This document shows positions 26,934-36,014 of a stretch of 64,000 bases of DNA, piece by piece (positions within the stretch are counted from its first letter, which is position 1; each line of letters begins with the position of its first letter). This stretch comes from Furfurilactobacillus milii. GTDB taxonomy: Bacteria > Bacillota > Bacilli > Lactobacillales > Lactobacillaceae. The stretch spans positions 62,001-126,000 of the forward strand of contig NZ_JAIWJF010000006.1 in NCBI RefSeq assembly GCF_021654115.1, written 5' to 3'. A model generated the notes under the pieces. The model was not told the DNA's origin. It searched no databases and saw only the letters and a program-made list of their open reading frames with translations. The position numbers and the translations under genes were made by a program.

Positions 26934-27530
26934 TTAAAGATAACCCTTTAGCAATACAGGTGTAACGAATGTTTCAATGATAGCTGAGACAACATACAAC
27001 ACGGGAACAATACTGCACATATCAATTAATAATGTCGACCACTGAATCGCTGGTGGACATTGAGTTGGCTGACAGAGTTGGCGGATTGACTGCTGAATGT
27101 ATTTAGTAATCTGAGCCGCAATACAAAATGTTAATATTTGCGCCGTGATTTCAAATATCCCATGAGGCAGAATGCCCAAGAATAAAGTCGCAATTGGGTG
27201 GGAACCAACTAGAACGATACCAACAGTTAAAGCATTAATGATGGCAAATAGCCAGTAGCAGGGCAGAGGTAAGAAAGCAACGCCGACATAAAACCATGCA
27301 AGACCATAATTGCGCTCAAAAAGACTGAGAACATTTTGCCAATTGTTTAAACGGCCACTAGTATTTACGTTAAGGCCGAGTGTAAGACCATCGCGGGCAG
27401 ACTGACCATCTAAGTGAAAAACATAAAAAATAGTCGGTACAAGCAACCAAATGAACATCATTATGATCGCGAAATGAACAAATTGTGGCCAATACAGTGC
27501 CCATCTTTTTTTAAAGTAATTAATTTGCAT
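26934..27530 (-). CDS. SpoIIM-like (DUF95) integral membrane protein
   Basis: A 198-residue protein with about five hydrophobic segments (near 16-38, 75-95, 95-113, 113-140 and 165-190). The signature LPHGIFEITAQILTF at residues 121-135 matches the core of the stage II sporulation M family. Lactobacilli do not sporulate, so it must have another, unknown envelope role. Genes of this family are found next to transport or stress genes; here it is divergent from a secreted CAP-domain gene. The ribosome site is weak (GGGACG). Confidence 0.85.
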   Translation of the reverse strand: MQINYFKKRWALYWPQFVHFAIIMMFIWLLVPTIFYVFHLDGQSARDGLTLGLNVNTSGRLNNWQNVLSLFERNYGLAWFYVGVAFLPLPCYWLFAIINALTVGIVLVGSHPIATLFLGILPHGIFEITAQILTFCIAAQITKYIQQSIRQLCQPTQCPPAIQWSTLLIDMCSIVPVLYVVSAIIETFVTPVLLKGYL

Positions 27531-27740
27531 GTGAACACGTCCCTAAATGAATTACATTTAGCATACAACATTTCAATGAATGAAAGAATTAGCATTTGGA
27601 CCTGATTCGCCCACAGTTTGTTGTTATACTAAAATAAATGGTAGCAATACGAGGGCATTTCTAAATGAGTTAAGGGGATTAAACAGATTAACTTATTTTT
27701 CAAGGCCATTATTTTGAATGACGGGAATGAGCAAACGGTA

Positions 27741-28787
27741 ATGTCAAAAAGATGGGTAAAGCGATGGTTAGTTTCAATTGGCGTGAGTGTATGTGCTTTA
27801 ACATTAGTATCAATAATTCATACGCCTTCTATATCGGCTGCCACTTATACTAATGCTGAACAGCGACAAATCGATAAGCAGCGTAAAATGTACCATAAAA
27901 TTAGTCAACGTGAGTATGACGATCATAATAGTTACGTACAACGCCCGTCTTTTAAAAAACATTTGGTGGTTGGCAAACTTTCCAATCAGTATCAGACGCA
28001 ATTATTGGCATCACTGAATTTTTATCGTCAAATTGAGGAATTACCAACTGTTCATTACGAATTTAATACTAACCAGCAAGCCCAGACTGCAGCAGCTGAC
28101 ATGGCTGCTGCTAATAACTTTCAACATGGTTTAAAGGGAATTGAACGACCGGAAGTTGTTAGTCAGCAACAGTGGCAAGAAGGTCAGCAAATTACCCTTA
28201 ATAGCAATATTGGTGAAATGAACGTGCCAGAGCGTCTTGACGCAACTATGGGCAATTACATTCGTGACAATTTCAATGTGGAGGGCAACAATACTGGTCA
28301 TCGTGCGTGGCTGTTGTCTCCGGTTATACATAGCGTTGGCATAGGCGTCGCACACCGTCCTAACGCGACGTTTGCCTACAGTGACATTTATTTTACGGAT
28401 CAGGCACAACGAGCCGTCACGCCCAATCGCGCTGTCGTAATTAACTATCCGACCACCGGTGTTTTTCCGAAAGCGCTTTTAATGAGTGACGTTAAAAATC
28501 GCCCCGTTTATTGGTCGAGTGCTTTCACCATGGAACAAGGGACAACAGGCAGGGTTCAAGTACAGGTCACCGACTTAACTGCCAAACGGACGGTTAACGC
28601 ATCTCACGTCAATCTTGATCGTACGAATCATTTTGGTCAGTTTGCATCAATCATTACTTATCGGCCATCTTTAAAGATTGCAAATGGTCACAAGTATCGT
28701 GTTCGTTTGACGGGGCTAACTCAGTATCCTAAGGGTTATCAGTATCAATTTAAGCCATTTTCACTTGCTCGTGATGCTTCACATTAA
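27741..28787 (+). CDS. secreted CAP-domain (SCP/PR-1) protein
   Basis: A 348-residue exported protein. Residues 1-34 form a signal peptide (two basic clusters, a hydrophobic core VSIGVSVCALTLVSII, and cleavage near SAA). A CAP domain follows at about 85-240 with ALFYSD-like elements: NQQAQTAAADMAAANNFQHG, then NIGEMN, GHRAWLLSP and VGIGVA. The C-terminal 110 residues are a beta-rich region. The activity is unknown; some relatives bind cell-wall or lipid ligands. A TTG at 27714 is in frame with a poor AAGG site; I preferred ATG 27741 because it gives a standard signal peptide. No LPxTG or wall-binding repeat is visible, so it is probably released. Confidence 0.82.
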   Translation: MSKRWVKRWLVSIGVSVCALTLVSIIHTPSISAATYTNAEQRQIDKQRKMYHKISQREYDDHNSYVQRPSFKKHLVVGKLSNQYQTQLLASLNFYRQIEELPTVHYEFNTNQQAQTAAADMAAANNFQHGLKGIERPEVVSQQQWQEGQQITLNSNIGEMNVPERLDATMGNYIRDNFNVEGNNTGHRAWLLSPVIHSVGIGVAHRPNATFAYSDIYFTDQAQRAVTPNRAVVINYPTTGVFPKALLMSDVKNRPVYWSSAFTMEQGTTGRVQVQVTDLTAKRTVNASHVNLDRTNHFGQFASIITYRPSLKIANGHKYRVRLTGLTQYPKGYQYQFKPFSLARDASH

Positions 28788-28791
28788 ACGT

Positions 28792-28852
28792 AAAAAGGTA
28801 TCAGCCTCTGGCTTCCAATTAAATTGGGATGACAGAGGCTGATACCTTTTTT
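28792..28852. terminator. bidirectional terminator between the CAP gene and the Ig-like/TM gene
   Basis: A 19-base arm (28792-28810) pairs with 28833-28852; A5 on one side and T6 on the other serve the convergent genes. Confidence 0.93.
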
Positions 28853-28873
28853 GATAATGCGTTCATTAAGCTA

Positions 28874-29842
28874 TTAAAAACTACTGAGCAAGTCCTGCAT
28901 TTTATTAACAATTCCGTTAACGCCACTATCTTTTAGTGTACTGCTAGCATCAGAAGGGCTGGAACTATTTTCTAAATCACCGACTGTGGTCGACAGCTTG
29001 TTTAGCTGAGATGACATGGCACCACGAACGACAGAGTTCGAATTTCCTTGTTGCACTTGTTGCTGGAGATCTGAAACTTGCTGCTGAAGAGAGGAAATCG
29101 TGGACTCATATTGCGCTCGATCGTTACTATCTTTGTAGTCGTTAACCGCTTGTTGGGTATTTTTAACGACGGTAGTCATTTCTTTGACTTGCGATTTTAA
29201 ACTGCCAACCTTGTTAGATAAGCTGCTGTTTTGAGAGGTTAGGGATGCTTGTTGCGATGAGGCAGCAGCAGATGATTCAGCAGCCTTAGAAGAAGCCTCG
29301 GCGCTGCTAGCAGCCGCTGCAGAGGAACTGGCGGCTAGACTGGAAGAAGAAGCCTCGGCTGCCTGATTTGCAGCATTTTGGTGAGCGGAAACACCCCAAA
29401 TGATGAGCACCAGTACTAAAAGTGCAGCGACGCCTCCAATGATCAACCGTTTTGGACGACGACGTTTACTTTTGGGCTGGGTAGCACCTGAAGCAACTTG
29501 ACTGGCGGCCGCAGACTCTGGTACGGATTCAACAACAATCGGGGAATGGCCGTCAAGATCGGCTTCCGTATTGACAATGGTCAAAGTGAAGGCAGCACGG
29601 CCGACATTTCCCCGGTCGTCCATCACGGCAACGGGGACCTGATGCTGACCTGGGACTGAAAAATCAATATTTTCAAGATTGGCGTTTAAATGGGCGGTGA
29701 GGTCAGTGCCCCGACTGTCCATTGCTGTCGCGCCCACAGCTTGCAATAACCGTGCATTCGTGGGGCGATTGATCGCATCCGTTTTAACGATCCGCAATTG
29801 TGGATGAAGAAAGCTAATACGCGGATCCAAATTATTTTGCAT
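28874..29842 (-). CDS. membrane-anchored protein with Ig-like N-domain, Ser/Ala-rich stalk and coiled coil
   Basis: A 322-residue protein not recognised as a named family. Residues 12-92 resemble a bacterial Ig-like (DUF5011/LapB type) domain, with GATAMDSRGTDLT and IDFSVPGQHQVPVAVMDDRG. A basic patch KSKRRRPKR (124-132) precedes the single hydrophobic helix 133-150. After it come a Ser/Ala-rich stretch (160-205) and a predicted coiled coil with Gln-rich heptads (205-275), then a short C-terminal segment. There is no signal peptide; the positive-inside rule puts the Ig-like part in the cytosol and the coiled coil outside, which is unusual. AAAGGAG precedes the ATG. It shares a terminator with the CAP gene. 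Confidence 0.75.
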   Translation of the reverse strand: MQNNLDPRISFLHPQLRIVKTDAINRPTNARLLQAVGATAMDSRGTDLTAHLNANLENIDFSVPGQHQVPVAVMDDRGNVGRAAFTLTIVNTEADLDGHSPIVVESVPESAAASQVASGATQPKSKRRRPKRLIIGGVAALLVLVLIIWGVSAHQNAANQAAEASSSSLAASSSAAAASSAEASSKAAESSAAASSQQASLTSQNSSLSNKVGSLKSQVKEMTTVVKNTQQAVNDYKDSNDRAQYESTISSLQQQVSDLQQQVQQGNSNSVVRGAMSSQLNKLSTTVGDLENSSSPSDASSTLKDSGVNGIVNKMQDLLSSF

Positions 29843-30034
29843 ATGAAACTCCTTTTTAATGGATCGTTTTTATCGAATTAAATGTACTGTTAATGTATCA
29901 TAGCGCTTTTATTATGAGGTTTAAGTTTAGCTAATCTTGACCAGACTTTAAGCATCTTAACTTTTTTTACAGAATTGTTGAGGGTTGAAAATCTGCGTCA
30001 GAGTGGGATAATTTCAACTGTAAAGAAAAACCTC

Positions 30035-30063
30035 TTGACACCCTAGGTGAGTTTAGATAAACT
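30035..30063 (+). promoter_or_regulatory. promoter of the rpsP operon
   Basis: TTGACA (30035-30040), 17 bases, TAAACT (30058-30063). A near-consensus vegetative promoter 34 bases before rpsP. Confidence 0.85.
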
Positions 30064-30096
30064 AGTACACGTTAAGAAATTGAGGGAGGAAATCTC

Positions 30097-30372
30097 ATGT
30101 CTGTAAAAATTCGTTTAAAACGTATGGGTTCTAAAAAGCGCCCATTCTACCGTATCGTTGTTGCTGACTCACGTTCACCACGTGATGGCCGTTTCATCGA
30201 ACAAATTGGTACTTTCAACACTTTGGTTAACCCAGCAGAAGTTAAATTAGATGCTGAATTAGCAATGAAGTGGTTAAACAATGGTGCGCAACCTTCTGAC
30301 ACTGTTAAAAACATCTTCTCACGTGAAGGTATCATGAAGCAGTACCACGAAGCTAAGTTCACTAAGAAGTAA
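30097..30372 (+). CDS. rpsP: 30S ribosomal protein S16
   Basis: A 91-residue protein starting [20 protein letters not shown], the hallmark of S16, with [11 protein letters not shown] following. It has a GAGGGAGG site and heads the conserved rpsP-khpA-rimM-trmD-rplS cluster. Length and motifs are complete. Confidence 0.98.
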   Translation: MSVKIRLKRMGSKKRPFYRIVVADSRSPRDGRFIEQIGTFNTLVNPAEVKLDAELAMKWLNNGAQPSDTVKNIFSREGIMKQYHEAKFTKK

Positions 30373-30389
30373 ATTCGAGGCGACAATTC

Positions 30390-30668
30390 ATGAGTACGAA
30401 TCAAAATAATCGTTTATCAGTCGATGCAGTTGCTTCACTAATCCAAACGTTGGTCCAACCACTTGTTTCACATCCTGATGCAGTTTCAGTGAAGGCGGAA
30501 CAAGGGGATCGTTTTATGAATTATTCATTAACGGTTGCGCCCGATGATATTGGTGAAGTTATTGGCCGTCATGGTCAGGTTGCGCAAGCAATTCGCACAT
30601 TGGTGTACAGCATTCGGACGGTTGACCAACAAAAGGTTCGTTTGATTATTGTTGACGAGAATAAATAA
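30390..30668 (+). CDS. khpA: KH-domain RNA-binding protein KhpA
   Basis: A 92-residue single KH domain (YlqC). The GxxG loop is GRHG at residues 59-62, inside EVIGRHGQVAQAIRTL. KhpA works as a dimer or with KhpB (not in window) and affects division and cell-wall growth in Streptococcus and Lactobacillus. It starts 17 bases after rpsP. A terminator follows at 30670-30707, so rimM probably has some independent expression. Confidence 0.95.
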   Translation: MSTNQNNRLSVDAVASLIQTLVQPLVSHPDAVSVKAEQGDRFMNYSLTVAPDDIGEVIGRHGQVAQAIRTLVYSIRTVDQQKVRLIIVDENK

Positions 30669-30669
30669 G

Positions 30670-30707
30670 GGACCTGAGAATGATTATTTCTCGGTCCTTT
30701 TTTTATG
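30670..30707 (+). terminator. terminator after khpA
   Basis: GGACCTGAGAA pairs with TTTCTCGGTCC (one bulge), followed by T7. Confidence 0.88.
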
Positions 30708-30792
30708 ATATTTATTAGTTAGCTGTGAGAACAGCACTTATATTTAGTTATAGAGTGTTTGATGTTGCACGTTAAATGTTAAGGAGATTGGA

Positions 30793-31320
30793 ATGGCATT
30801 TTACACCATTGGTAAAATTGTAAATACACAGGGTCTGAAGGGAGAACTTCGGGTTATCTCCAGTACTGATTTTCCAAAGTCACGTTTTAAGGTTGGCAGT
30901 CAGGTTTACGTCACGGCACAAACGCCGGGCGCGCACCAAGAAAAATTAACCATCGCCTCCTCAAGACCCCACAAAAGTTTTATCCTCATTACTTTTACTG
31001 GAATGAACGATATTAATTTGGTTGAAAAATATAAGGGCGCTGATCTGTATGTTACGGAAGATCAGCAGCAAAAATTGCCTGAAGGCCAATATTATTACCG
31101 TGAAATTATTGGGCTTCATGTCATTGACGAACATCAACAAGACCTTGGCACAATTTCTGAAATTATGGCGCCTGGTGCAAATGATGTCTGGGTGGTTAAG
31201 CGACAAGGTAAGTCCGACTTGTTATTACCGGTGATTGATCAAGTTGTTAAAGATGTCGACATCGCTAATGGTGTCGTTCATATCGAAATGATGGCGGGGT
31301 TGGACAGCGATGAGAATTGA
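30793..31320 (+). CDS. rimM: 16S rRNA processing protein RimM
   Basis: Assembly factor for the 30S head, binding S19 and 16S helices. The 175-residue protein has the N-terminal RimM barrel ([16 protein letters not shown] at residues 5-20) and a C-terminal PRC barrel ([31 protein letters not shown]). AAGGAGATTGG precedes the ATG. Its last 11 bases overlap the trmD start, suggesting coupled translation. Confidence 0.96.
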   Translation: MAFYTIGKIVNTQGLKGELRVISSTDFPKSRFKVGSQVYVTAQTPGAHQEKLTIASSRPHKSFILITFTGMNDINLVEKYKGADLYVTEDQQQKLPEGQYYYREIIGLHVIDEHQQDLGTISEIMAPGANDVWVVKRQGKSDLLLPVIDQVVKDVDIANGVVHIEMMAGLDSDEN

Positions 31321-32050
31321 TATTTTAAGTCTCTTTCCGGACATGTTTAGTGGGCCATTAACTGAGTCCATCGTTGGTAAGGCTGTTGATAAAGGAATTC
31401 TAGATATCAACGTGACTGATTTTCGTCAGTTTACGACGGATAAACATCATCATGTCGATGATACGCCTTATGGTGGTGGCGCTGGTATGTTGTTAATGCC
31501 GCAGCCGATTTTTGATGCCATGGATCATGTTGAACAAGAAGCGGGTGATCGAGGGCGTGTGATTTTACTCGACCCAGCTGGCGTTCCTTTTACTGAGCAC
31601 GTTGCGGAAGACTTTTCTAAGGAGTCACATTTAACATTTATTTGTGGCCATTATGAAGGCTATGACGAACGGATTCGTCATTTAGTTACCGATGAAGTGT
31701 CCCTAGGCGATTACGTGCTAACTGGTGGGGAGCTTGGCGCTATGGTCATGATTGATGCAACGGTTCGATTGATTCCTGACGTGTTGGGAAATACGGATTC
31801 AGCGCCCGGAGATTCATTTAGCAATGGTTTATTGGAGTATCCACAGTACACACGCCCCGCAGATTTTAGAGGTATGAAGGTGCCTGAGGTGCTGACAAAT
31901 GGTAATCATCAATTGATTGATCAGTGGCGTGAAACAGAGTCCTTGAGAAGAACCTATCAAAGGCGACCAGACCTGCTTGATAATGCCGAATTGACGGTTG
32001 CACAACGTCGTTTATTAGCTGATGTCATAGATGAAGAAACGCGGGGCTAA
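31310..32050 (+). CDS. trmD: tRNA (guanine37-N1)-methyltransferase TrmD
   Basis: Forms m1G37 next to the anticodon, preventing frameshifts. The 246-residue protein has the SPOUT trefoil-knot motifs: FPDMF at the start, [12 protein letters not shown] near 60, [11 protein letters not shown] near 113-123 and [12 protein letters not shown] near 135-147. It overlaps rimM by 11 bases and precedes the rplS leader. Confidence 0.98.
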   Translation: MRIDILSLFPDMFSGPLTESIVGKAVDKGILDINVTDFRQFTTDKHHHVDDTPYGGGAGMLLMPQPIFDAMDHVEQEAGDRGRVILLDPAGVPFTEHVAEDFSKESHLTFICGHYEGYDERIRHLVTDEVSLGDYVLTGGELGAMVMIDATVRLIPDVLGNTDSAPGDSFSNGLLEYPQYTRPADFRGMKVPEVLTNGNHQLIDQWRETESLRRTYQRRPDLLDNAELTVAQRRLLADVIDEETRG

Positions 32051-32117
32051 GCGCGTTTGATGAGTTTGCGGCATTATCTGGTCCGCAGCATTCATTAATT
32101 CTGTAAAGGAAAATGCC

Positions 32118-32147
32118 TTTACAAATGCGCTTGTTCTATGGTAATCT
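32118..32147 (+). promoter_or_regulatory. promoter of rplS
   Basis: TTTACA (32118-32123), 18 bases, TAATCT (32142-32147). It gives rplS its own start with a leader of about 80 bases. Confidence 0.7.
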
Positions 32148-32164
32148 AATTTGTGGCTTTGAGC

Positions 32165-32226
32165 CCAATACTACCAATATTCCGCTGACGGGATGCCCGT
32201 TTATGAATTTTGAGTGAAAGGAAGTT
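32165..32226 (+). ncRNA. L19 leader (ribosomal protein autoregulatory element)
   Basis: The region between the rplS promoter and gene holds a short GC hairpin (CCGCTGACGGGATGCCCG, with ACGGG/CCCGT pairing) followed by the GTGAAAGGAAGTT ribosome site. Its layout and the CGGGATGCCCG core resemble the L19 leader of low-GC Gram-positives, which is thought to bind L19 and adjust translation. I base this on memory of the motif, without a covariance-model search. Confidence 0.65.
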
Positions 32227-32234
32227 CTCACATT

Positions 32235-32588
32235 ATGAGACAGAACCAATTAATTGAAAAGATCACCGCAGGGCAACTCCGCGATGACATGCCAGATTTC
32301 CGTGCCGGCGACACTGTTCGTGTATTTGCACGAATTGTTGAAGGTACTCGCGAACGTATCCAGTTATTCGAAGGTGTTGTTGTTAAGCGCCGCGGTGCTG
32401 GTATTTCCGCAACGTATACTGTTCGTAAGATCAGTAACGGGATTGGTGTGGAACGGACATTCCCAGTTAACTCACCACGAGTTGATCACGTTGAAGTAAC
32501 TCGCCATGGCCGTGTTCGTCGTAGTAAGCTTTACTACTTACGTGCATTGCATGGTAAGGCAGCCCGGATCAAGGAAGCACGTCGTTAA
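32235..32588 (+). CDS. rplS: 50S ribosomal protein L19
   Basis: A 117-residue protein with the L19 features [38 protein letters not shown] and the basic C-terminus RRSKLYYLR. An upstream in-frame GTG (32214) would lie inside the leader; ATG 32235, 10 bases after AAGGAAG, is the normal family start. It is last in the S16 cluster. Confidence 0.97.
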   Translation: MRQNQLIEKITAGQLRDDMPDFRAGDTVRVFARIVEGTRERIQLFEGVVVKRRGAGISATYTVRKISNGIGVERTFPVNSPRVDHVEVTRHGRVRRSKLYYLRALHGKAARIKEARR

Positions 32589-32605
32589 GATTTGCGATTT
32601 GAGCC

Positions 32606-32640
32606 AAACGTCATTTGTCTTCGGACAGATGGCGTTTTTT
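32606..32640 (+). terminator. terminator after rplS
   Basis: AACGTCATTTGTC pairs with GACAGATGGCGTT around a TTCG-containing loop, then T6. Confidence 0.88.
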
Positions 32641-32674
32641 GCTGGCTTAATTATTGTTTTTCAAAAAAACTAAA

Positions 32675-32742
32675 AAACCGCCATCATTACCGTTAGCACG
32701 TCGAAAAAGGACAATGCCAATGATAGTGATGGTGATTTTTAT
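32675..32742 (-). terminator. possible terminator of the YjeM-like permease gene
   Basis: On the minus strand a long imperfect hairpin (CACTATCATTG with an AATGATGG partner) ends in GGCGGTTTTTT. The stem has mismatches and a long loop, so confidence is moderate. Confidence 0.5.
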
Positions 32743-32760
32743 TTATTGACTAAAAAATGT

Positions 32761-34257
32761 TTAGTTGGTGGTGTGATGTTCCCGGTTTGCATAAAAAGCC
32801 CAGGCAATACAGCCAAAAATCAGTGGACCAGCAACAGTCGCAATGGCAGTTACCCAGTCCTTTTCCAAAAATGGTTGCAGAATGGAGAACCCAATTCCGA
32901 TGCTTAACGTCATCATCACAACAGTAACAACGAACATCATCCAGCGATGTGAATGGTAGGCGACAAACGGACGTGGACGGTCTTCTCTCTTGAAATAGGG
33001 AAAGGCACCTACCAAGAAAAGGTAAGGCAAGGTTGTTGACACATTACTCATTGATGTCAGTACATTATAGAAGAACTTAGCATCTTTGTGGGTGAGCACA
33101 GACACTAATGAAATCCCTGCGATAAAGATGACAACCGCGGTAGCTTGCATCCACATCGCAAATTCTGGCATATCATGCTTGTTTAAACGTGTCATTTTCT
33201 TAGGCCATAGTTCCTTGGGTGAACCTAAAATAAAGGATTTTAGAGGTGAGTATATCAGGACGAAGAAAGAGCCTAAATAAGCTAAGAACATACTGATTCC
33301 GGCAAAACGTGAAAATACCTCGCCCAAAATATGAGCGCTAGAAGCTGATAGACCGATTGAGAGGCCGAGAATATCCCCTAAATTCTCCATTAAGACATAA
33401 GTAATGTTACCCAAATTAACGTTCCCGTGAGCAATCACCATACTCCAGTTGGTTGAAATCCCCCATAAAAAGATGGTAAGTGAGTAGCTAATCCCAATGA
33501 CAATCGTGCCAATCAAGATGCCCCGGGGAAATGTTTTTTCTGGTTTGTCCAGTGAGTCAGTAACCCCACCAATGGATTCCAAACCGCCGTAAGCAAAGAT
33601 GGCATAAATGACAAAGCTAATCATCGCAATGGGCGATTGGAATTGTGGATTTGGTGAAGTGGCAAAGTCGGATAAATGGTTAACTGGCTGGGCCAGTGCA
33701 AAATGATTAGCGATTAAAATGATGAGACTAGCGAGTACTAAAATCACGTTAAGCGCCATAATGGCAATACCACCAACCGATGAAACCTTAGCGATGAAGG
33801 ACATTCCACGTGAAGCTGCCCAAGTAATGGCAATGATCCACAGACAGGCGAGTAGGCCAACTGTTAACGTTGAGTTCAAGCCTAGAAAATGCCAATTGTT
33901 CGTGGTGTCATGACCGCTAATGATGGTCGAAAGGGTGATCCAAACTTTTTGCGAAATCATGACTTGCCAGATGATCCATGCAGATAGCCAGATGAAGGTT
34001 GCAATGAAGGACCATTTTTCACTAATGGACGCGTCCAGCCATGAATAAATGCCACCCTTCGATTCCTTCAACGAGGAACCGTATTCGGCGAACATTAAAC
34101 CACTGGGCAAAAAGAATAACAGCGCGCCCAGTAAATACCAGAAGATTGCGCCATAGCCCATTTGTTCAAAGGCTGCCGGAGTGTTCCCAAACCCAAAAAT
34201 AGTGGTGAAAATCATTAAGACTAATGCCCCAAGTGACAGGGTCTTTTTCTTTTCCAT
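32761..34257 (-). CDS. amino acid permease, YjeM-like (APC superfamily, glutamate/GABA antiporter-type)
   Basis: A 498-residue inner-membrane transporter with 12-14 hydrophobic helices. From the start (LVLMIFTTIFGFGNTPAAFE) through KESKGGIYSWLDASI, VIYAIFAYGGLESIGGVTDS and GISTNWSMVIAHGNVNLGN, it resembles E. coli YjeM along its whole length; YjeM is grouped with glutamate/GABA antiporters but its substrate is unknown. GAGGAAG precedes the ATG. The dipeptidase gene lies 65 bases upstream on the same strand without a strong terminator between, so peptide hydrolysis and amino acid movement may be expressed together. Confidence 0.85.
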   Translation of the reverse strand: MEKKKTLSLGALVLMIFTTIFGFGNTPAAFEQMGYGAIFWYLLGALLFFLPSGLMFAEYGSSLKESKGGIYSWLDASISEKWSFIATFIWLSAWIIWQVMISQKVWITLSTIISGHDTTNNWHFLGLNSTLTVGLLACLWIIAITWAASRGMSFIAKVSSVGGIAIMALNVILVLASLIILIANHFALAQPVNHLSDFATSPNPQFQSPIAMISFVIYAIFAYGGLESIGGVTDSLDKPEKTFPRGILIGTIVIGISYSLTIFLWGISTNWSMVIAHGNVNLGNITYVLMENLGDILGLSIGLSASSAHILGEVFSRFAGISMFLAYLGSFFVLIYSPLKSFILGSPKELWPKKMTRLNKHDMPEFAMWMQATAVVIFIAGISLVSVLTHKDAKFFYNVLTSMSNVSTTLPYLFLVGAFPYFKREDRPRPFVAYHSHRWMMFVVTVVMMTLSIGIGFSILQPFLEKDWVTAIATVAGPLIFGCIAWAFYANREHHTTN

Positions 34258-34322
34258 TTGTATTTACTTCCTCAATATCATTGCCAGTGAAAAACCGCCC
34301 GTACTGGTGTGAATTTAATATT

Positions 34323-35753
34323 TTATAGATTTTCGTCTGTGTTAAAGTTTAGAGGCGAAAAATCAGTGCTGTTGGTGATAAGGTCGCTGATTAGGCTTGT
34401 ATACGTGTCTAAAGCTTGTTTGGCACATTCGGCGTTGCTATCAGTCAGATACTGAATCAATGCGTCACCGCTTAATTTGCGGGCCTTAGCATCGCTTTCG
34501 CGGAGGTGTGCGCCGAGATCTGCTTGTAGTTTAAGCTGAGCTTGACGATAAGGCGTTTCAAAGTGGCGATAATGAGCGTCAAGCAGCACGCTAGCCAGTT
34601 TAAACGTCCAGTAAGCACTGTTGGCGGCATACTTGCCTTGTCCACGTTGGTAAGCTAATGGCGTGCTGTTAATGGCCGTGTAAAAGGGAACATAATTACT
34701 TTGAGCCGCAACACCCATTGCCAACCACTGAACGCCGGCCATGGCTGAAGGCACATTCGGTCGAAGTTGAAGAACATGAGATTCTTGTGTTTTGGCTAAG
34801 CTAATTGGACGAAAGGCGTGTTTGTGCGTTGCTTCACGGCCAACTGGATCATATTCGGTGCCTTCATAATGATTACTGAGAAAAGCTTGTGCGTCATTAA
34901 CCGAAAGACGTTTGCTAGCGTAACGAATAAAAGGCAATTCTTCATCGGTTGGTGACTGATCAACTTCTGGATTAAACATTTTTTGACCGATCCAAACGCG
35001 GGGGGTGTTGTACATTTCGTCACTCACACCCGTTGTGCCAAAAATATGGCGGAAATTAAAGCCGTTAGCATCAGGATTGAGATGATGCTGCTGGACAAAG
35101 TCCTCAATCCCATCAGCAAACATAAAGTTATCATGATCGGTAAAATCGATTTGCTGAATGGCCAACTGATTGGCAACGACTGCATAGCCATCATCTGGAA
35201 TACGCTGTGCTACCCATTGATGGCCGGCACCGGTCTCTAAATACCAAGCTTCGTGTAAATCCGCGAACAAAATACCGTTTGTCTCTGCTGTTCCATAAGT
35301 TTCGACTAACTTGCCCAGTCGTTGAACGCCTTCTCTAGCCGAGGTAACGTAAGGAAGCACCACAGTAACCATTGCCTCTTCCTGAATGCCGTCAGCAACT
35401 AAGGGGTCAGCCGCTAGAACGAGAGCATTAGAATAAGCACTTTCCGTCGCCGACATGGCCACATTTGCTTCATTAATACCATCTTCCTCAAAAAGACCAT
35501 ACTTTGTCGTCCATTCAGGAGTCGCGGTATACCGCATTGCCGTCTTCGGCAGTGGCATCGTAAAACTATTATCCTTTGACTTAAACTGTTGCGTCTCGCT
35601 AAAGGTTTGAGCGGGGTGAACGACAAAGTGCTTTGGCCAAGAAGCTTTGCTGTCCTCATTACGGCCGATCATCACGGAACCGTCCGTTGAGGCGGAACGA
35701 CCAATTAAAATACTTGTACATGCCGATGGTCTTCTGGTGTCATCTATTTGCAT
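34323..35753 (-). CDS. pepD: C69 family dipeptidase (PepD)
   Basis: An Ntn-hydrolase that cleaves a broad range of dipeptides. In the 476-residue protein Cys12 in SACTSILIGR is the likely nucleophile, exposed after removal of a short N-terminal piece. Other family blocks are DGSVMIGRNED, NVAMSATES, WYLETGAGHQW, RIPDDGYAVVANQL and NFRHIFG. A TTG eight codons earlier is in frame, but ATG 35753 has GAGAGG eight bases upstream, so I chose it. It is upstream of the YjeM-like permease on the same strand. No signal peptide, so it acts in the cytosol. Confidence 0.93.
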   Translation of the reverse strand: MQIDDTRRPSACTSILIGRSASTDGSVMIGRNEDSKASWPKHFVVHPAQTFSETQQFKSKDNSFTMPLPKTAMRYTATPEWTTKYGLFEEDGINEANVAMSATESAYSNALVLAADPLVADGIQEEAMVTVVLPYVTSAREGVQRLGKLVETYGTAETNGILFADLHEAWYLETGAGHQWVAQRIPDDGYAVVANQLAIQQIDFTDHDNFMFADGIEDFVQQHHLNPDANGFNFRHIFGTTGVSDEMYNTPRVWIGQKMFNPEVDQSPTDEELPFIRYASKRLSVNDAQAFLSNHYEGTEYDPVGREATHKHAFRPISLAKTQESHVLQLRPNVPSAMAGVQWLAMGVAAQSNYVPFYTAINSTPLAYQRGQGKYAANSAYWTFKLASVLLDAHYRHFETPYRQAQLKLQADLGAHLRESDAKARKLSGDALIQYLTDSNAECAKQALDTYTSLISDLITNSTDFSPLNFNTDENL

Positions 35754-36014
35754 CAAGGATGCCTCTCTTTCAATCAATCTGAAACATTATGAATAAAATT
35801 ACAAAAACACAATGAATAAATTGTAGCAGAAAAGAGAAAACAGGGGCGAAAAGGTGGCCGATTTTAAGCGGTTTCATCGCATTTTCTCATCAAACGTTTG
35901 TAAGAATGACATTTTTGTGAGGATAGCCGCCAAATTGGTGTCAACTTGTGGTCATGAACGCCATGGTTGTGGTTTAATTATGGTCATTGAGAGCAAAAAG
36001 AAAGGATCCCCAAA

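Noticed and set aside
27714-27741. seven-codon overlapping frame (27718) before the CAP gene start as a leader peptide
   Set aside because: Too short to judge and lacks a proper ribosome site; probably chance.
29207-29350. Ser/Ala repeat coding region as a separate tandem repeat element
   Set aside because: The repetition is at the amino acid level within one gene and is explained by low-complexity protein sequence.
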